Below, piece after piece: positions 26,201 through 37,714 of a stretch of 40,639 nt of DNA. The stretch is from assembly GCA_013365365.1 (NCBI GenBank), contig JABVXU010000479.1:1-40639 (forward strand), written 5' to 3'. The DNA comes from Cruorifilaria tuberocauda (Eukaryota; Nematoda; Chromadorea; Rhabditida; Onchocercidae). The number at the start of each line of letters is the position of its first letter. Position 1 is the first letter of the stretch. A model generated the notes under the pieces. That model was not told the DNA's origin. It saw only the letters and a program-made list of their open reading frames with translations, and made no database searches. The translations under genes and the position numbers were made by a program.

Positions 26201-29200
26201 GCTAATAGAAGAAAGTGAAAAAGAAAAGAAACGAATTTTTTAACTCTCACGGAAAATGAATTGAAGACCAATCTTTGATCTTCGGGTCCACCTCTGATCT
26301 TCGATTTTATTATGATAATTCAATTTCAAATGATAGGAGTAACTAATTTCAAAATGTATAAATGTGAATCAAATTTTAGTTTATACAGAAAAAATGAAGG
26401 ACATGAGGAAACCTAAGAACCTAAGAAGAATTGAAAAAATAGGTTAAAAAATTCACACTTTATAATATGACTGAGATTGAGAGACGATAAGAAATTTGAA
26501 ATGTTAGGTTTTATTTAATATTTCGAATTTGCTTTTTCTTTTCTCTCGTTATCGTTTCACATTGCAGCACGCTTTGATGCACATGACATACTAAAGTATT
26601 TTTTTTAAGGGCACCGGAATGCCTCGTTTTAGATATCTACAATGGCGTTTAAGCATTTTATACAAGCAATTAATCCATAAATCGCAAATTCATCAGGGAA
26701 GCAGAAAATTGATGTGAAATAACATGTATTAAGATTGAATTTTTAACTTCATGATCTAAAAATATTACACATAAAATGCGTGTTTGCATGAGCGATTCAA
26801 TTAAATATTTTTAAATGGTGGACTTTAATTCAAACAAATAAAGTATTTTTTTAGCAATTCATCAGATAAATATAAAAATAGACTCAAAACAAGATCTTAA
26901 TGAGATAATGTTCGAATAATTGTAAAAAACAATACACATTTAACTATACTATAATTTTTATTTGGATGAAGTTAAATAAATAAATAAATTACCACTGTTC
27001 GTTCGAATGTTTGTAAATTTTCATCGAATCCATATTCGGTCTGAAAGAAAATGAATAAATCGGTAGACTTATTTAACGAAATTTCAATGCTAAATTTTTT
27101 ATTCAAAAATATGGAACATAGTTCAAATATAATAATTATAAAAAAATTAATACGAACAAAAAAATACGCAGGAAAACAATATTTTCAATTAATTAAATGA
27201 TTATCATTAGCTAGCTAATATTCTACTAACCAATTCGCAAGAATTTTTAATTTTATTTCAAGAATAATGCGAGCGATCCTCTACAAGTAAATGTTTTCAA
27301 ACTTATCTCGAAAAAGATTAGTTTTCGGAAAAGTTCTATTCTCTCATCACTTTTATATTTGTAATTCATGTGAAGTTACTCTTTTTTGACTATTCAATGC
27401 AAATTATGTCCATCATTGATTGTCACGCTCATGACTAATGCATTTTAAGGGTAGAACTATTTAAAAATAAAAATAAGACAGATTTCTAGGCCTTAATTAC
27501 TTTTAATTGTCAGTTTTAGTTACTAAGTGTATGGCAAAAAGATAACATTTTGTTTAAGTGAATTGAAATTTTAAGATCATACAATCAATTCTGTTTTCAA
27601 GATGTTTCATAAGATAATCAGTATCGATTCAGAATTTTTTTCCAGGAAAATGTCCTAAAATATTTCTGGTGCAACCTTCTAATTTATACAGACCAATTAG
27701 CAATTTCCAGTACTATAACAAGTAAGCTACTTTGTTACAGAAAAAAGGAAAATAGAAATGCTTAGCTGTTTTCTAAACAAAAAAGTAAATGCATTTAGTA
27801 AACCAAGCAAACTGGAAGTGATCATAGTGTGAAGTTTCTACGATCAAAAATTTTGAAAAGAAAAAGATTTAATGCCGCACTGAAATTCAGTGCATAATAC
27901 TTTTGATAGAACAAGAGTAAGAGTTTTTTTGCTTACCGCTTCAATCATTTAGCGAAACTCCTCTAATCCTAGCAAATTATACAAAAAGTAAAAGATATTA
28001 AAAAAAAAATAAATCCATGTACTTGATATTGAGGAAGCACTAAGAGCTTCAAAGCTTATTAGAATACATAGACAAATTTTTACTATAGTGCATCTAAAAA
28101 ATTGAAAATAAAATGCAAAAGAAAAATTAAAAAAATGATCCACTGAAGGGTGAATTGTAGTTCGATAGAATATAACCGTTACTTTTTAGATGCAGTATAT
28201 CAAGAATTTGAGAGAGAGATCATTTAAGCAAAAGTGTCAAAAAAAAGATAAAATTTTGCTCGCTTGAAAGAAACGATTTTAACTATCGATTATTACTCAT
28301 TTAATGTATGATGATTGACAGCATTACAGTTAACTAATCCACCACTGTTATTTAAAAAATTTTGAAATTATCGTAAGTTATAATAAATAATTCACAGAAT
28401 AAAGCTATTGTAACTATTTATTAACCAAATGAAGAAAGAAGAAATACGAAAACGAAAGAAGAAATATCTCCCAAGAATTATCTAAAATTTAATCATCATT
28501 CGTTTGAGAAAATGCCAACTTCTCATTCTTCTTTTCCACTATCACTTATTATTTAAACCATAACAATGATTGTTGCATATTCAATGCGTATTTATAAGAA
28601 AGCATACACATTATCTACCAACGAAGTATGACAGTATTTAATAAGGAAAAAATTTTTTCCTTTTAATTTGATATAAATTGCGAAATAGTGCACGGTGCTA
28701 TCGAGTAAATGTAATTAGACCAAATAAATGTTTATGTGTCTGCCTGTTAAGCATTAATTACGCTACTAATATGTAATAAATTATGAATAATGAAGTATTG
28801 AAATCATTTATGTTTATATTACTATCGACGAATCACATAAATACATATTGCTATTACTTAGAAACTTAACTGCCCTACACTAAGGAAAATTATTTGTCAC
28901 GCAAAAAAAAAGATTTATGAATTAATCGTCGTCAATCTATCAGAATTTGTCGTTGTTAGATATGAAAGAATGATTCTCAAATGAGAATAAGAATGCGGTA
29001 GGTAGTATATAAACACATTTCACCAAACTCTTTTTTAATTAGCGAAATCTCTCGTCAAAACTTTTTTCTTAATAAAATTGGCGTTAAACTACCAATCAGT
29101 CATCGGCAGTTCTCAAACTATGATAGAAAGCGACTTTCGAAACTAGTAAAAAGCTGTCAGACTGAAACAAAAAATGCACAAGAAATTGCAATCTTTTCTT

Positions 29201-32200
29201 AAACTTATTTCCTTTGCATAAGTGCATTGTTTACTGGCATTTTGTAATATTCTTAGATAGAATAGAATCAGAAACACACCATTAAATTAGCTTTTCGAAT
29301 CAGTCGTCGTATTGGGAAAGCCATACAACCGAGCATTTGCTTCCTCCTGTAAAAAAAGAAGAAACAATAATGTAATTGCATTAAAAACTTGCAAAATTTC
29401 TTATGAATTCAGCCCAAATTCTGATTATATTAGAAACATCAAACACATTAAATATTAAGCTTTTACTAATATAACAACTTCATCACCAAACAAGCTGAAA
29501 AATGATCGAATATTTCCAATTTTTTTTAAAGACTAATAATCTGCTCTTGTGATCGGATTACCGCAGTATTTACCATCCAGAATGATTAAACTATTTTGCA
29601 ACAGATGTATATATATCCTCACTAATATTACTGACACCTTTGAACCAGCTATTAGGTAACTGGATCAATGATAATCTAAATCAAATTATCAACTGAATTA
29701 ATTGAAGTGATCTAATGGTTAAAATAAAATGAACCGCATTTGTTCAAACTAATTCCCACGAATTTATGTCGATGGTGAATGACATACATCAAATATATCA
29801 AATGGCATTGCAAAAAAACAATAAAGAAATATAGACAATGAAAAGTAAGGTAGAAATATTTAAAGTTCAATAAAATTTTTTAGTCCTAATGATAATTTAA
29901 GAGCAAATATATCTATAAAAAAGAAACAAGAAAATAATCAACTCACACAGAATTACCCGCATTGGTAATCCATACACTGACGCTTAATAAATCGTGATGA
30001 CGATAATGATTTCGTCGTAGTTCACTGCAATGTATCACTAAGCATGTAAACAAAATTATGATTAATGGTTGAATTTAAACTACTGCAAAGATATTTATTT
30101 TTATTTTCAAACTAATTCCCTTAAAGTATACTCATTTATGCGATAAATCTTGATATGCGATAAATCTTTGAAAGTGAGGTAAAGCTTGCACTACTGAAAG
30201 TACTCTTAATAATACAGTTAGCAACATGAATTATATATGAATGCTTACAATGTGAAGTTTTCATGAAATTGGGGACGATTGCTCAGAAGTACAAGGCGAG
30301 TGCGAAAGCTTTTCTCCTGATCATTATGACTGAAACGATCCTCGGAATTTGACCGCATCCGTTTGTTGTATAGCGGGTTAGGTCTTATTTCAATCTAATG
30401 ATTAAAATAATGATCAAAATTGAAAATTTGTTGAAAGGTTACAATCAGGAGAATTTCGACTAAATCCTTCTTTTCAGACAAACAGTAATGAATATTTCTA
30501 TCTTGATCCTTCAATTTATTCAATTATTTTTCACCCACAACTACGTGAAAGTCTATACAAATTTGTAGAAATTATAACATGTTACCGAATGATAATCAAT
30601 TATGTAAAGAAATCTGAGAGCAAGTTAACAATAGAAAGATCAACGGTTAAATTACTTAGGTCGGCTTGATTTAAAATCTAAGAAAAATATCGCAAAAAAT
30701 GATGATGAGGAAAAGAAGAACAATGAGATAGAATACAAGAGAATGAATAAAATCATAATAAAGTAATAGTAAGAAACTTACTCGAACGTATGAAGAAGCT
30801 TGTGCAATTGCAGGATCCAAAAAATACACTGCTCGTACGACACTGACAGTTAAATAAGATCCAGAAATAGACATCGTCAATTCTAGTTTACCTTTGCAGC
30901 CAATCCGACGAGCAAACGGTGTTGGTAGCCCGAAATGATCCGGTTTCCAGTTTATGCTCGACAAGCAGCCATTAGAAAGAATCTCTGATTGCGGTCGACC
31001 CCAATCCTTCCGAGGAGTTTGCTATAATAATTATTGTCACATTCGACATCCCTATGATTTATTAAAGTCAACCGAGTAAACAATAGAGCATACGGACTAT
31101 TTCTTTTTAACAAAAATATATGAAAAGTGTTTTATTTTTCTCGATATTTTTATAAAATGTATTACTCTTGAATTTATAAGATATTACTATATTTTATTTA
31201 ATAAAACATAGGATAACTTTAGAAAAAAATAGAAAAATAAAGATATAAATTACTTAAGAAAAGTGTAATATGTCAATAATAATGTGTAATGGAAGATTTG
31301 AACCGCCAATAACCGGCAGATAGATTTAAAATGACATTCCATTCTTTTCAAAAATTTTCAGCTAATAAGTCATCATTAAACGGTTATATGCTACATAAAA
31401 TTAGTTAGATGACATGCCTGAAATTTTTAACTAACTTTATGTGAAGTTAAATCTAACTCAAGTTTGCAGAAATTTAAATTTTGAAACACTTACTATTTCA
31501 AAAAAACTTGCAGGTCTCTCCAAAGCATCATACATTATATTATTAAATGCGCTGAGAGCAGGCCGCCGATAGCGCCCACTTGAAGATACTGATGTTGCAG
31601 GAGTTGATGTTGATACTGTCTGAAAATAAAAAAATTCTTTCCTTCTTTTGAATTTTCTTTTTTTTTTGTTCGTTTTTTTGGAAACTTTGTAGTAAAAATG
31701 CTTTTAATTACTTTTAAGTGATGAGGATTTGTTTTTGGCAAGCCAATAGAAGTTGTTGTTGACGTAGCTAATGGACGCCAATTTCTGGTTAATTGAAGTG
31801 AGGGCACTTTTGGAATATCGTTAGATGAGTCATTGATAGGTGACAGTTCCTGAAGGATGTCATCAGTTTATGGTTAGAATTTTACGAAAAAAAATTATAT
31901 GCAATGCCCAAACGATAATATTATGGCGTGAAGAATGTGCGCTAAGTTCTTTTAAAAATATGTGTCTCCTATCTCCTTTCATTAGCCACAATTACATTAA
32001 ATTTGTGGAATATTTTGTTTACCTCAATCATGCTCAAACCCCGAAGTAATGAAGGAGGAGGGGAGCGATGCTTTCGATCGCTGAATTCTGAATCGTCATC
32101 TTCATTTGTTGTTTCTGTTTCATAGGATGATGAATGATCAATAGGTGTTATCATCGGTAGTGACCCATGACGTGTCCGTGCATGAGCTCCAATTCCACAG

Positions 32201-33279
32201 GGCACTTGGCTTCTTCGCGTTCTGAAGTATTTCATTTCTATATTCAACGAAGAAAAATAGCATTTTCCAAATTACTCTAAAGTGAGTGCAGATGTGACAC
32301 TCCGGATAAAATGAGTAAAATCTGAAACATGAGATCTTTTGTATGCTGAATTTTTTGGGATTTTGGTTATTATTTACAAGAAAAAAAGAAACCTTCTCAT
32401 CGCAGGCTTATTTATCCAATTGCGGTTAGCACCTCGAGCAACTGGTATTGGTTGGCAAAAGTCACTATCGGAAGTGAGATCAGAGATACTCTCCATTGCC
32501 CTATCTTAAATTTCAATCTTTATTACAATAAAAATTCTTGACTAATTCTCATTTTGGTTGATGCATCCGAATTTCATTGACAAATTTTCTTACCCGAAGG
32601 TTACTTATCAATATTAATTTGATCGATATTTATTTATTTGACCTTGGATTAACTTGCTTAATCGGAATAAAACTTACAAAAACGTCATTAATTTTATTGC
32701 TAATGCGGCTTCTCAAAAAAAATTTCCGTGGAGGTCATGCAAAAACAGTACATCGATTTAAATAAGAATTGCTTGATAAATTTGAAACTTTTTACACATT
32801 TTCTTTGCTCCAAAAAATTCATCTCAACAATCTTCTTCAGATTATTGCTTTAAAATCTCGAAGAAAAATGAAATAAACGCTGATTTTAATTTGATTTAAT
32901 TAAATAAAAGTTTGAATGCACATTCAAATGCTCAATATTAACATTATTTTTCAATCATTAACATGTTCATTCGATCGCTATGCGTAATTAATGAAATTAA
33001 AAGATTTTGCAGGGAGAAAGAAGCGAAAAATGAAATACTTCTGATTTGCATTTTCTGATATAAACATCAAATATTCATTAACAGTGTTTAATTAGTAAAA
33101 TAGTAATCATTGATAAATATACCTTTGCGATAATGATAAAATTCATCTTCACTTTCTGAACTCAAATTCATCAGTATTTCATCATGCTTTCGTTCATTTC
33201 GACCACGTTTTCGTTCATTGTAATGATTTAATGAAAGGGCTGATCGTGAATTAATAAAAACACCATATGGATCATTCAT
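16332..33279 (-). CDS. rgs-7: C2-RGS regulator of G-protein signalling (RGS3 / C. elegans RGS-7 type)
   Basis: Predicted GTPase-activating protein for heterotrimeric G-alpha subunits. Eighteen exons (minus): 33279-33123, 32504-32393, 32221-32023, 31849-31712, 31619-31494, 31021-30782, 30394-30249, 30024-29947, 29346-29280, 27040-26993, 25530-25462, 24069-23995, 18911-18536, 18261-18155, 17630-17518, 17291-17161, 16944-16775, 16562-16332. All phases agree: about 860 residues. C2 is about residues 288-416 ([39 protein letters not shown]); RGS about 716-837 ([50 protein letters not shown]). Between them is a low-complexity linker with a histidine run near 498-506 and Ser/Thr-rich sequence. The N-terminal 240 residues are charged and Ser-rich. 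The ATG at 33279 is preceded by an in-frame TAA, but a 5' extension is possible. The exon 13 donor (A|GTTGGT) is weak. The rgs-7 name rests on architecture. Confidence 0.9.
20583..20655. repeat. Pyrimidine-rich tract with a 30-bp duplication
   Basis: CT-rich sequence in which CTCTCTCTTCCTAT occurs twice, at 20611-20624 and 20641-20654, 30 bases apart. The second copy runs into TATAAAA. On the gene's own (minus) strand the tract is GA-rich. It lies inside the longest intron; a role as internal promoter or enhancer is only speculation. Confidence 0.75.
21571..21606. repeat. Trinucleotide microsatellite (AGT/ATG)
   Basis: Runs of AGT units followed by ATG units within the intron of the RGS gene. 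Directly visible simple repeat. Confidence 0.85.
22407..22498. repeat. 42-bp direct tandem duplication
   Basis: Two adjacent near-identical units, each a T-run followed by CGTGAAAATTGCTAAGAAAT; the core occurs at 22429 and 22471, exactly 42 bases apart. It creates a spurious repeated peptide on the minus strand, but the location is deep within an intron. Confidence 0.85.
24691..24800. repeat. Degenerate AT-rich tandem repeat of 25-31 bp
   Basis: Four diverged units starting AAGTATAAT / AAATGTAAT / AAGCGTAGT and ending near TTAT, at 24691, 24722, 24747 and 24777. Lies in the intron between exons 11 and 12 of the RGS gene. Local slippage product; no other function visible. Confidence 0.65.
24801..29279. 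other. Introns around exons 10 and 11 of the RGS gene
   Basis: Apart from the small exons at 25462-25530 and 26993-27040 and the candidate first exon at 27937-27948, I see only AT-rich intron sequence. Two similar segments containing TTATCACACT followed by TATATA or TATAAT occur near 25672 and 25877; they may be copies of a small dispersed element. Confidence 0.5.
27937..27948 (-). CDS. Candidate alternative first coding exon for a C2-less RGS isoform
   Basis: The minus strand reads ATG ATT GAA GCG followed by a good donor, GTAAGC. The four codons end in phase 0, exactly what exon 10 (27040-26993) requires, so the joined product would start [13 protein letters not shown] and keep the linker and RGS domain while losing C2. 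The codon just before the ATG is TAA, as expected of a 5' UTR, and TTTGCTAG about 26 bases upstream could accept a spliced leader. RGS3-type genes are known to use internal promoters for short forms. Inference only; the exon is tiny and could be chance. Confidence 0.4.
29280..31021 (-). other. C2-domain exons (exons 6-9)
   Basis: Four exons encode one C2 domain: beta-strands around [16 protein letters not shown] and [10 protein letters not shown], then [40 protein letters not shown] and MLGCMAFPI. The usual SDPYVK-type loop reads ASSYVR, so one conserved calcium-binding aspartate is absent. The domain may bind membranes or proteins without calcium. Assignment is by strand pattern and order, not by a search. 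Confidence 0.8.
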
Positions 33280-34249
33280 TCTTCCTTAATCACATACGAT
33301 TTATAGAATGATATATTCAGAAACTGATAACTTATAAGGAAGTTCAAAGTTCAAATATCCGTATCAAAAAACTATGTTTTTGTCATTTGCTACAATACAT
33401 AAAGAATTTTCCGCAACTTAATTTATTTCCACAATAGCTTAGAATAAGGAGATGTAAGGAAACGATTAAGGATAAAAAACGTATTTTATTTTTAGTATAA
33501 ATAAAAAAAGAGAATAAATAAAAATTCATTTTTTAAATTATATCGTCATAATAGTTTCTTATCCTAACATTATAATACAATGCAAAATGAAACTTAAAAG
33601 AAAAATATTTCACTATTAATATCCATATCACTCCCGATAATCCGTTGCAAATTTTCAAAATGATTTCAAATAATTATTTTTGAAATTTAATTCTCAAATG
33701 AAATAAAAGAGAAAAGAGTGAAAAAGAAAGGGAAAGGAGAAGGAAAATTTAAGAAATCATTAATCTAACCGATAAATTAAGCAAAACTTATCAATAAAGG
33801 AATTAAAACAAAAAAGACAAGGAAAAAAGAAAGAATGGAAGAGATGACAAAAAAAGGATGTCGCATTTTAATTGTAATTTCAGCTTATCTCTGAACACAA
33901 TCATTTGTATCGAATTATTTACTGAACCGGTTTTTTCCTCCTTTTTTTGAAAATAAAATTTGCCTTTTTCAAACATACCAAAAAATATATTACTACTTAT
34001 TGCATTTCTTATTAATTCCTAAGTTGAGTTAAAATAAAATTTGAAATGGAAAAGTTCAACAGAATTTTATTTAGCCTTACATATATATTTATCAATGAAA
34101 AAACGGCTTTTGTTTTCAATTTTTGCACTTGTTTTGCACTTTTTTTTGAACCTATCAAAATTTAATTGAATAGTTTTTTCAATTAATAAAATTTAGACAT
34201 AAAGGAAATTTTCGTGATCACAATTTCTCCTACAAAATTATTGTAGTGA
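33280..34249. other. AT-rich upstream region of the RGS gene
   Basis: Immediately upstream of the ATG is GATTAAG|GAAGA, a usable acceptor, so this may be either 5' leader after trans-splicing or the intron before an additional 5' exon. The rest is AT-rich with poly-purine stretches and no coding signal that I can support. Confidence 0.4.
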
Positions 34250-34980
34250 ACAATGGCGAAAAGTTGGAAAACGTGACCTTTTTTCACGTATCCCAAAAAC
34301 TTTTCTTGGAGAAATATATGTAAATGAAATTTTTAAATTAATGTAAGATTTTTAACTATAATTTCATTCGTAACTTAACGTGATTCGCAGCAGAAAGTAT
34401 GAAAAAAAGCAACTGAAATATTGATGTATCTTTGGAAAATAGAAAATTTTCACGCACGTGAATGTTACCAACATTTAGAAAGCATAGTTTCTACGTAAGT
34501 AAAGATGCTACTACTTAAAAAAAAGATGCTCATGCAGTTTGACAGTAATTAAACCTTAACAACAACTACTATTGTTTTTTTCTTTGCAATAAAGTGGTAC
34601 TCGTGACCTTAATTACCGTGAGAAGAGGATATTAACTACTGGCAGCATGAAAAAAAATCAATATCGCCTCCAGTAGCGTTATCAATATCAGAAATAATAA
34701 CCAAGTATATATGAATCACGTATACACGTAAAATTATACGCATGAAAAACAAGAGAAACAAGAATAGTATTGTTTGCAAAACGTAGAGGAATGTTTTTCG
34801 TTTAGAAATGTTTACGTGATAAACATTATAAGTTCACGTAAGATAGAGAGAATGGGAGATGCCAGCGTGTAAACAACGCAATCCACGCCCGTGAAATCAT
34901 TAGCTGCTACCTATTGTTCTTTTGACCACAATAATTGGCGCCTTTTTCTATTGGTTTTGCATCAATCGACCATCAATTGC
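34250..34980 (-). promoter_or_regulatory. Candidate promoter/enhancer of the RGS gene: CACGT cluster plus GC-richer patch
   Basis: Eight CACGT/ACGTG pentamers occur between 34271 and 34839 (near 34271, 34285, 34378, 34455, 34717, 34725, 34814, 34835), one of them a full CACGTG E-box. In such AT-rich DNA well under one would be expected. Next to it, 34840-34975 is locally GC-richer, with GGCGCC, CACGCCC and, on the minus strand, a CCAAT box (ACCAATAG). It sits 1-1.7 kb upstream of the ATG. Motifs are seen; promoter function is inferred. bHLH or bHLH-PAS factors bind such sites. Confidence 0.45.
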
Positions 34981-35030
34981 ACTATTTAGTGACAGACATT
35001 GCAAGAAATGATTGGAAATTATGTGGATAT

Positions 35031-35150
35031 GAGAGGGATAGAGAGAGGATAATTGAAAGATTAATATGAAATCAAAGAGGGATAGAGAGAGAGGAAGAGA
35101 GAGAGGAAACTATGAAGAGTGGACAGAAAGAGGAGGTAGAGAAAGAAAGA
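35031..35150. repeat. Purine-rich GA tract
   Basis: About 120 bp almost entirely purine on the plus strand, with GAGGGATAGAGAGAG occurring twice. Simple-sequence DNA adjacent to the putative promoter; GA tracts can bind GAGA-type factors, but nothing here proves that. Confidence 0.75.
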
Positions 35151-35252
35151 CGACTTCTTTAATCCGATTTCATTTTTCTTTTGAAAAATTGACCGCCAAG
35201 GAAAGCAAAAAGCTTGAAGAAGCTAAAGGATGATAAATTTGATTCAATCAAC

Positions 35253-35343
35253 CAAATCCTTATCATCAAATTCTTATTTATCATCGAATCTTCATTATCA
35301 AATCCTTATCATCAAGTCCTTAACATTGAATCTTTATCATCGA
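35253..35343. repeat. Short tandem repeat, 14-18 bp units
   Basis: About six diverged units of the form AAATCCTTATCATC / GAATCTTTATCATC in a row. Directly visible minisatellite-like array. Confidence 0.8.
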
Positions 35344-36100
35344 GAAGAATGAATGAACACGATTGAATGGAATGATTGGAATAAATGAAATTGAATAAAT
35401 GAACTCATGAATAACTGATTAAATTCTATTTTCATAAATTAGTTCAACCTAAATGATTTTTAGGTTAAATTAAATGATTTAAGTTAATTCAATATTGATA
35501 ATTTAATTAATATTATTACAATCTTAAACAATCAATGCTCAATGCATGTAATTAAAAATTTCCTTATAAAATAATAACTGTTGAATATGAAAAAGATCAA
35601 TAATCGATAAATTATCTAATCAACCAATACATCAATCAATCGATTTGAGGAAAATAAAGGATTATGAACAGTAAAAATTGTACGAGAAAAATAGTGAATT
35701 AAATTGAGCAGTGTGGAAAAGAATTGCAACAAGCCAGTAAATCACAGTTGAGGTCATTTAAGGGTCACCGTTGAACTAATAAATTTCATCACTCCTTTTC
35801 TGCCTACATTTTCCTCCCATAATCTTCTCAAATTACTATTCTCTAAAATTCTATCATATCCTTCAAATTCCTTCGAATGATAATGCTGATCGATAAATGA
35901 TTGAAAAGGATTTTACATTTTTAGAATGTTTTCAAATTTTTGAAAAATTTGAAAATAAAATTTAAATGAAAAAAATTTGCATAATAAGTGTAATGAATAA
36001 AATTTGATATGCTGAAAACGATATCGGTTTCAATTTGCGGAGTACTTCCGTTAATCGGTTTGTCTGACCCATAATTTCGATATGAAAGGAAGACGATAAC

Positions 36101-36278
36101 CGATATTCTTATCATCATCCAGCTGTCCATCTAAAACGGCGATCCTTTGCCATTTCATTGTTTTCGAAAAATTTTTTCACTTCCCCGACAGGACAGCCAT
36201 TTGTCCGAGTGACGATTTGTCTTTCCGTAACCGTATCCGTCTTCCTGAAAACTGTAAAAATTTGTCTTATCGTTTTAT
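36101..36278 (-). CDS. Possible additional 5' exon of the RGS gene
   Basis: A locally GC-richer patch open on both strands. On the minus strand one frame after a TCTTGCAG-type acceptor (exon edge 36278) contains TERQIVTRTNGCPVGE but ends at a stop at about 36115 without a suitable donor. A second frame starts with ATG at 36158, reads MKWQRIAVLDGQLDDDKNI and ends at 36101 in phase 1 at a GTTATC donor; that phase fits the acceptor at 33284, giving a join in frame with the RGS protein. The donor is weak and the protein resembles nothing I know, so this may be chance. Confidence 0.25.
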
Positions 36279-36949
36279 CTGCAAGAAAATAACTTAACAA
36301 AATATCAATTTGAAAATGAAATATTGGATGAATTCAACTCATATCATTTTATTTTTGAAATTTATTTTAAATTACCTAAAATGATATAATTTAATTCAGA
36401 TCGTTTAAAATGTACTGAAATTAGAGCGGAAATTAAAATTGTAAATATTTAAATTTCATAAAATTTAAAATTTTACATTCAGTAAATTTTGCTAATTACT
36501 AACGAAATGCTATATGTGAAATTTGCATAACAAATTTTAACAGTATTTCAGCTTATCATTTATTATATAAAAATTAAATTAATCATTTAGATACCAATTT
36601 TTCATCATCAATCATTTAAATCCCAATAAATATTAGTTAAATGTAATAAATGCAAATTTTAATTGAACACTAAATAAAATACATTTGATTGAATACAAAA
36701 TACAAAATAATTAAGTACAGGAAATTACCTGCATAAATTAATTAACAATTAAATAAGTACATAATAGAAGAAATAAGATTGACCTAAAATGTGCCTAGAA
36801 TTAAAATTCCTTCTTTTTCAACAAGCTATTATTTTCTTAAAACTCATCTAAAAATATTTAAAATTAGAAAAAAAAATTTTACAGTTATTAGTAAAATTAT
36901 ATGATTTCTTGAGTAATAAAATTAATTGAATTTTGATATCAAATAGTTT

Positions 36950-37280
36950 TTTTCGTTAAAGTTAAGTGCAAGCATGCGTGTACGTATACGTATCACGTGT
37001 GTGTGCATGCATTTATGCTCAACAATGATTATTTTAAAACGATAGATGATTTCGAGAAAAAAAAATCATTATTATCATTATTATATTAATGCAGTTTGAC
37101 AGATTTGTGTGCGTCGCATAAAATTTTTCTTTTTTTTTTATGTTTGAAATTTCAGTGTAAAATCTAATCATTTTTAAAAATCTAATCGTTTTAAAATAAT
37201 CAATTTCGAGCATACATTCATGCACAGGCGCGTGTATACATATGCGTACACGCATGGACACATTCACTTTGACGTGCGTA
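36950..37280. repeat. Foldback element with about 105-bp inverted arms
   Basis: The left arm (about 36955-37060) and the reverse complement of the right arm (about 37165-37272) align along their whole length. Identical or near-identical blocks include CATGCGTGTACG, TGTGCATG, TATGCTC and GATTATTTTAAAACGAT. The spacer is about 105 bp. No open reading frame inside suggests a protein. The arms contain alternating purine-pyrimidine sequence. This is the structure of a MITE or other foldback element; a transcript would form a long hairpin. No clear target-site duplication could be fixed by eye. Confidence 0.85.
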
Positions 37281-37666
37281 TAACATATCTGAATAGAAGG
37301 AAAAGAAATATCGAATTTTTCTTCTACTATTATGTTTTTTATAGGTTCGTTTTTTAGTAATTTTTATTTCATTAAAAATAATAAAAATGAATTATCCGTT
37401 GATAGTAAATTGATTTGATATATGTTATCATTAACTTATCAATTTATTTTAAATAGTGCTAGCAAAATTTTGAATGATATTCGAAAAACTCGCAATTTAA
37501 CTTCTTAATACTACATTTTGATATTGCAATGATAAAAAATCTTGTTGCAAATGTTTTTTATTTATATTACTGTATTGATAACTTTTGATAGATATATTAC
37601 GATAGATAAGTTACGGTATTATCGTTCATTGCAAAAATAGCTAAACAGTAAAAAGCGCTGCTATGA

Positions 37667-37714
37667 TTTAATTATTTAATTAATTATTTTAATTAATTAA
37701 TTTAATTAATTATT
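37667..37714. repeat. AATTAATT palindromic simple repeat
   Basis: Run of TTAATTAATTATTT units, self-complementary throughout. Simple AT repeat. Confidence 0.8.

Noticed and set aside
29280..29346. Reading this exon as a terminal exon ending in TAA (frame EEANARLYG)
   Set aside because: With the one-base carry from the preceding exon the frame reads [12 protein letters not shown], which is a C2 motif and leads to a good donor.
31285..31325. GGTTCAAATC on the minus strand, resembling a tRNA B box
   Set aside because: Flanking bases do not pair into a T stem and no acceptor or A box is found.
31840..32049. Plus-strand open frame
   Set aside because: It runs antisense to RGS exon 3, the exon 3-4 intron and the edge of exon 4, and has no motif.
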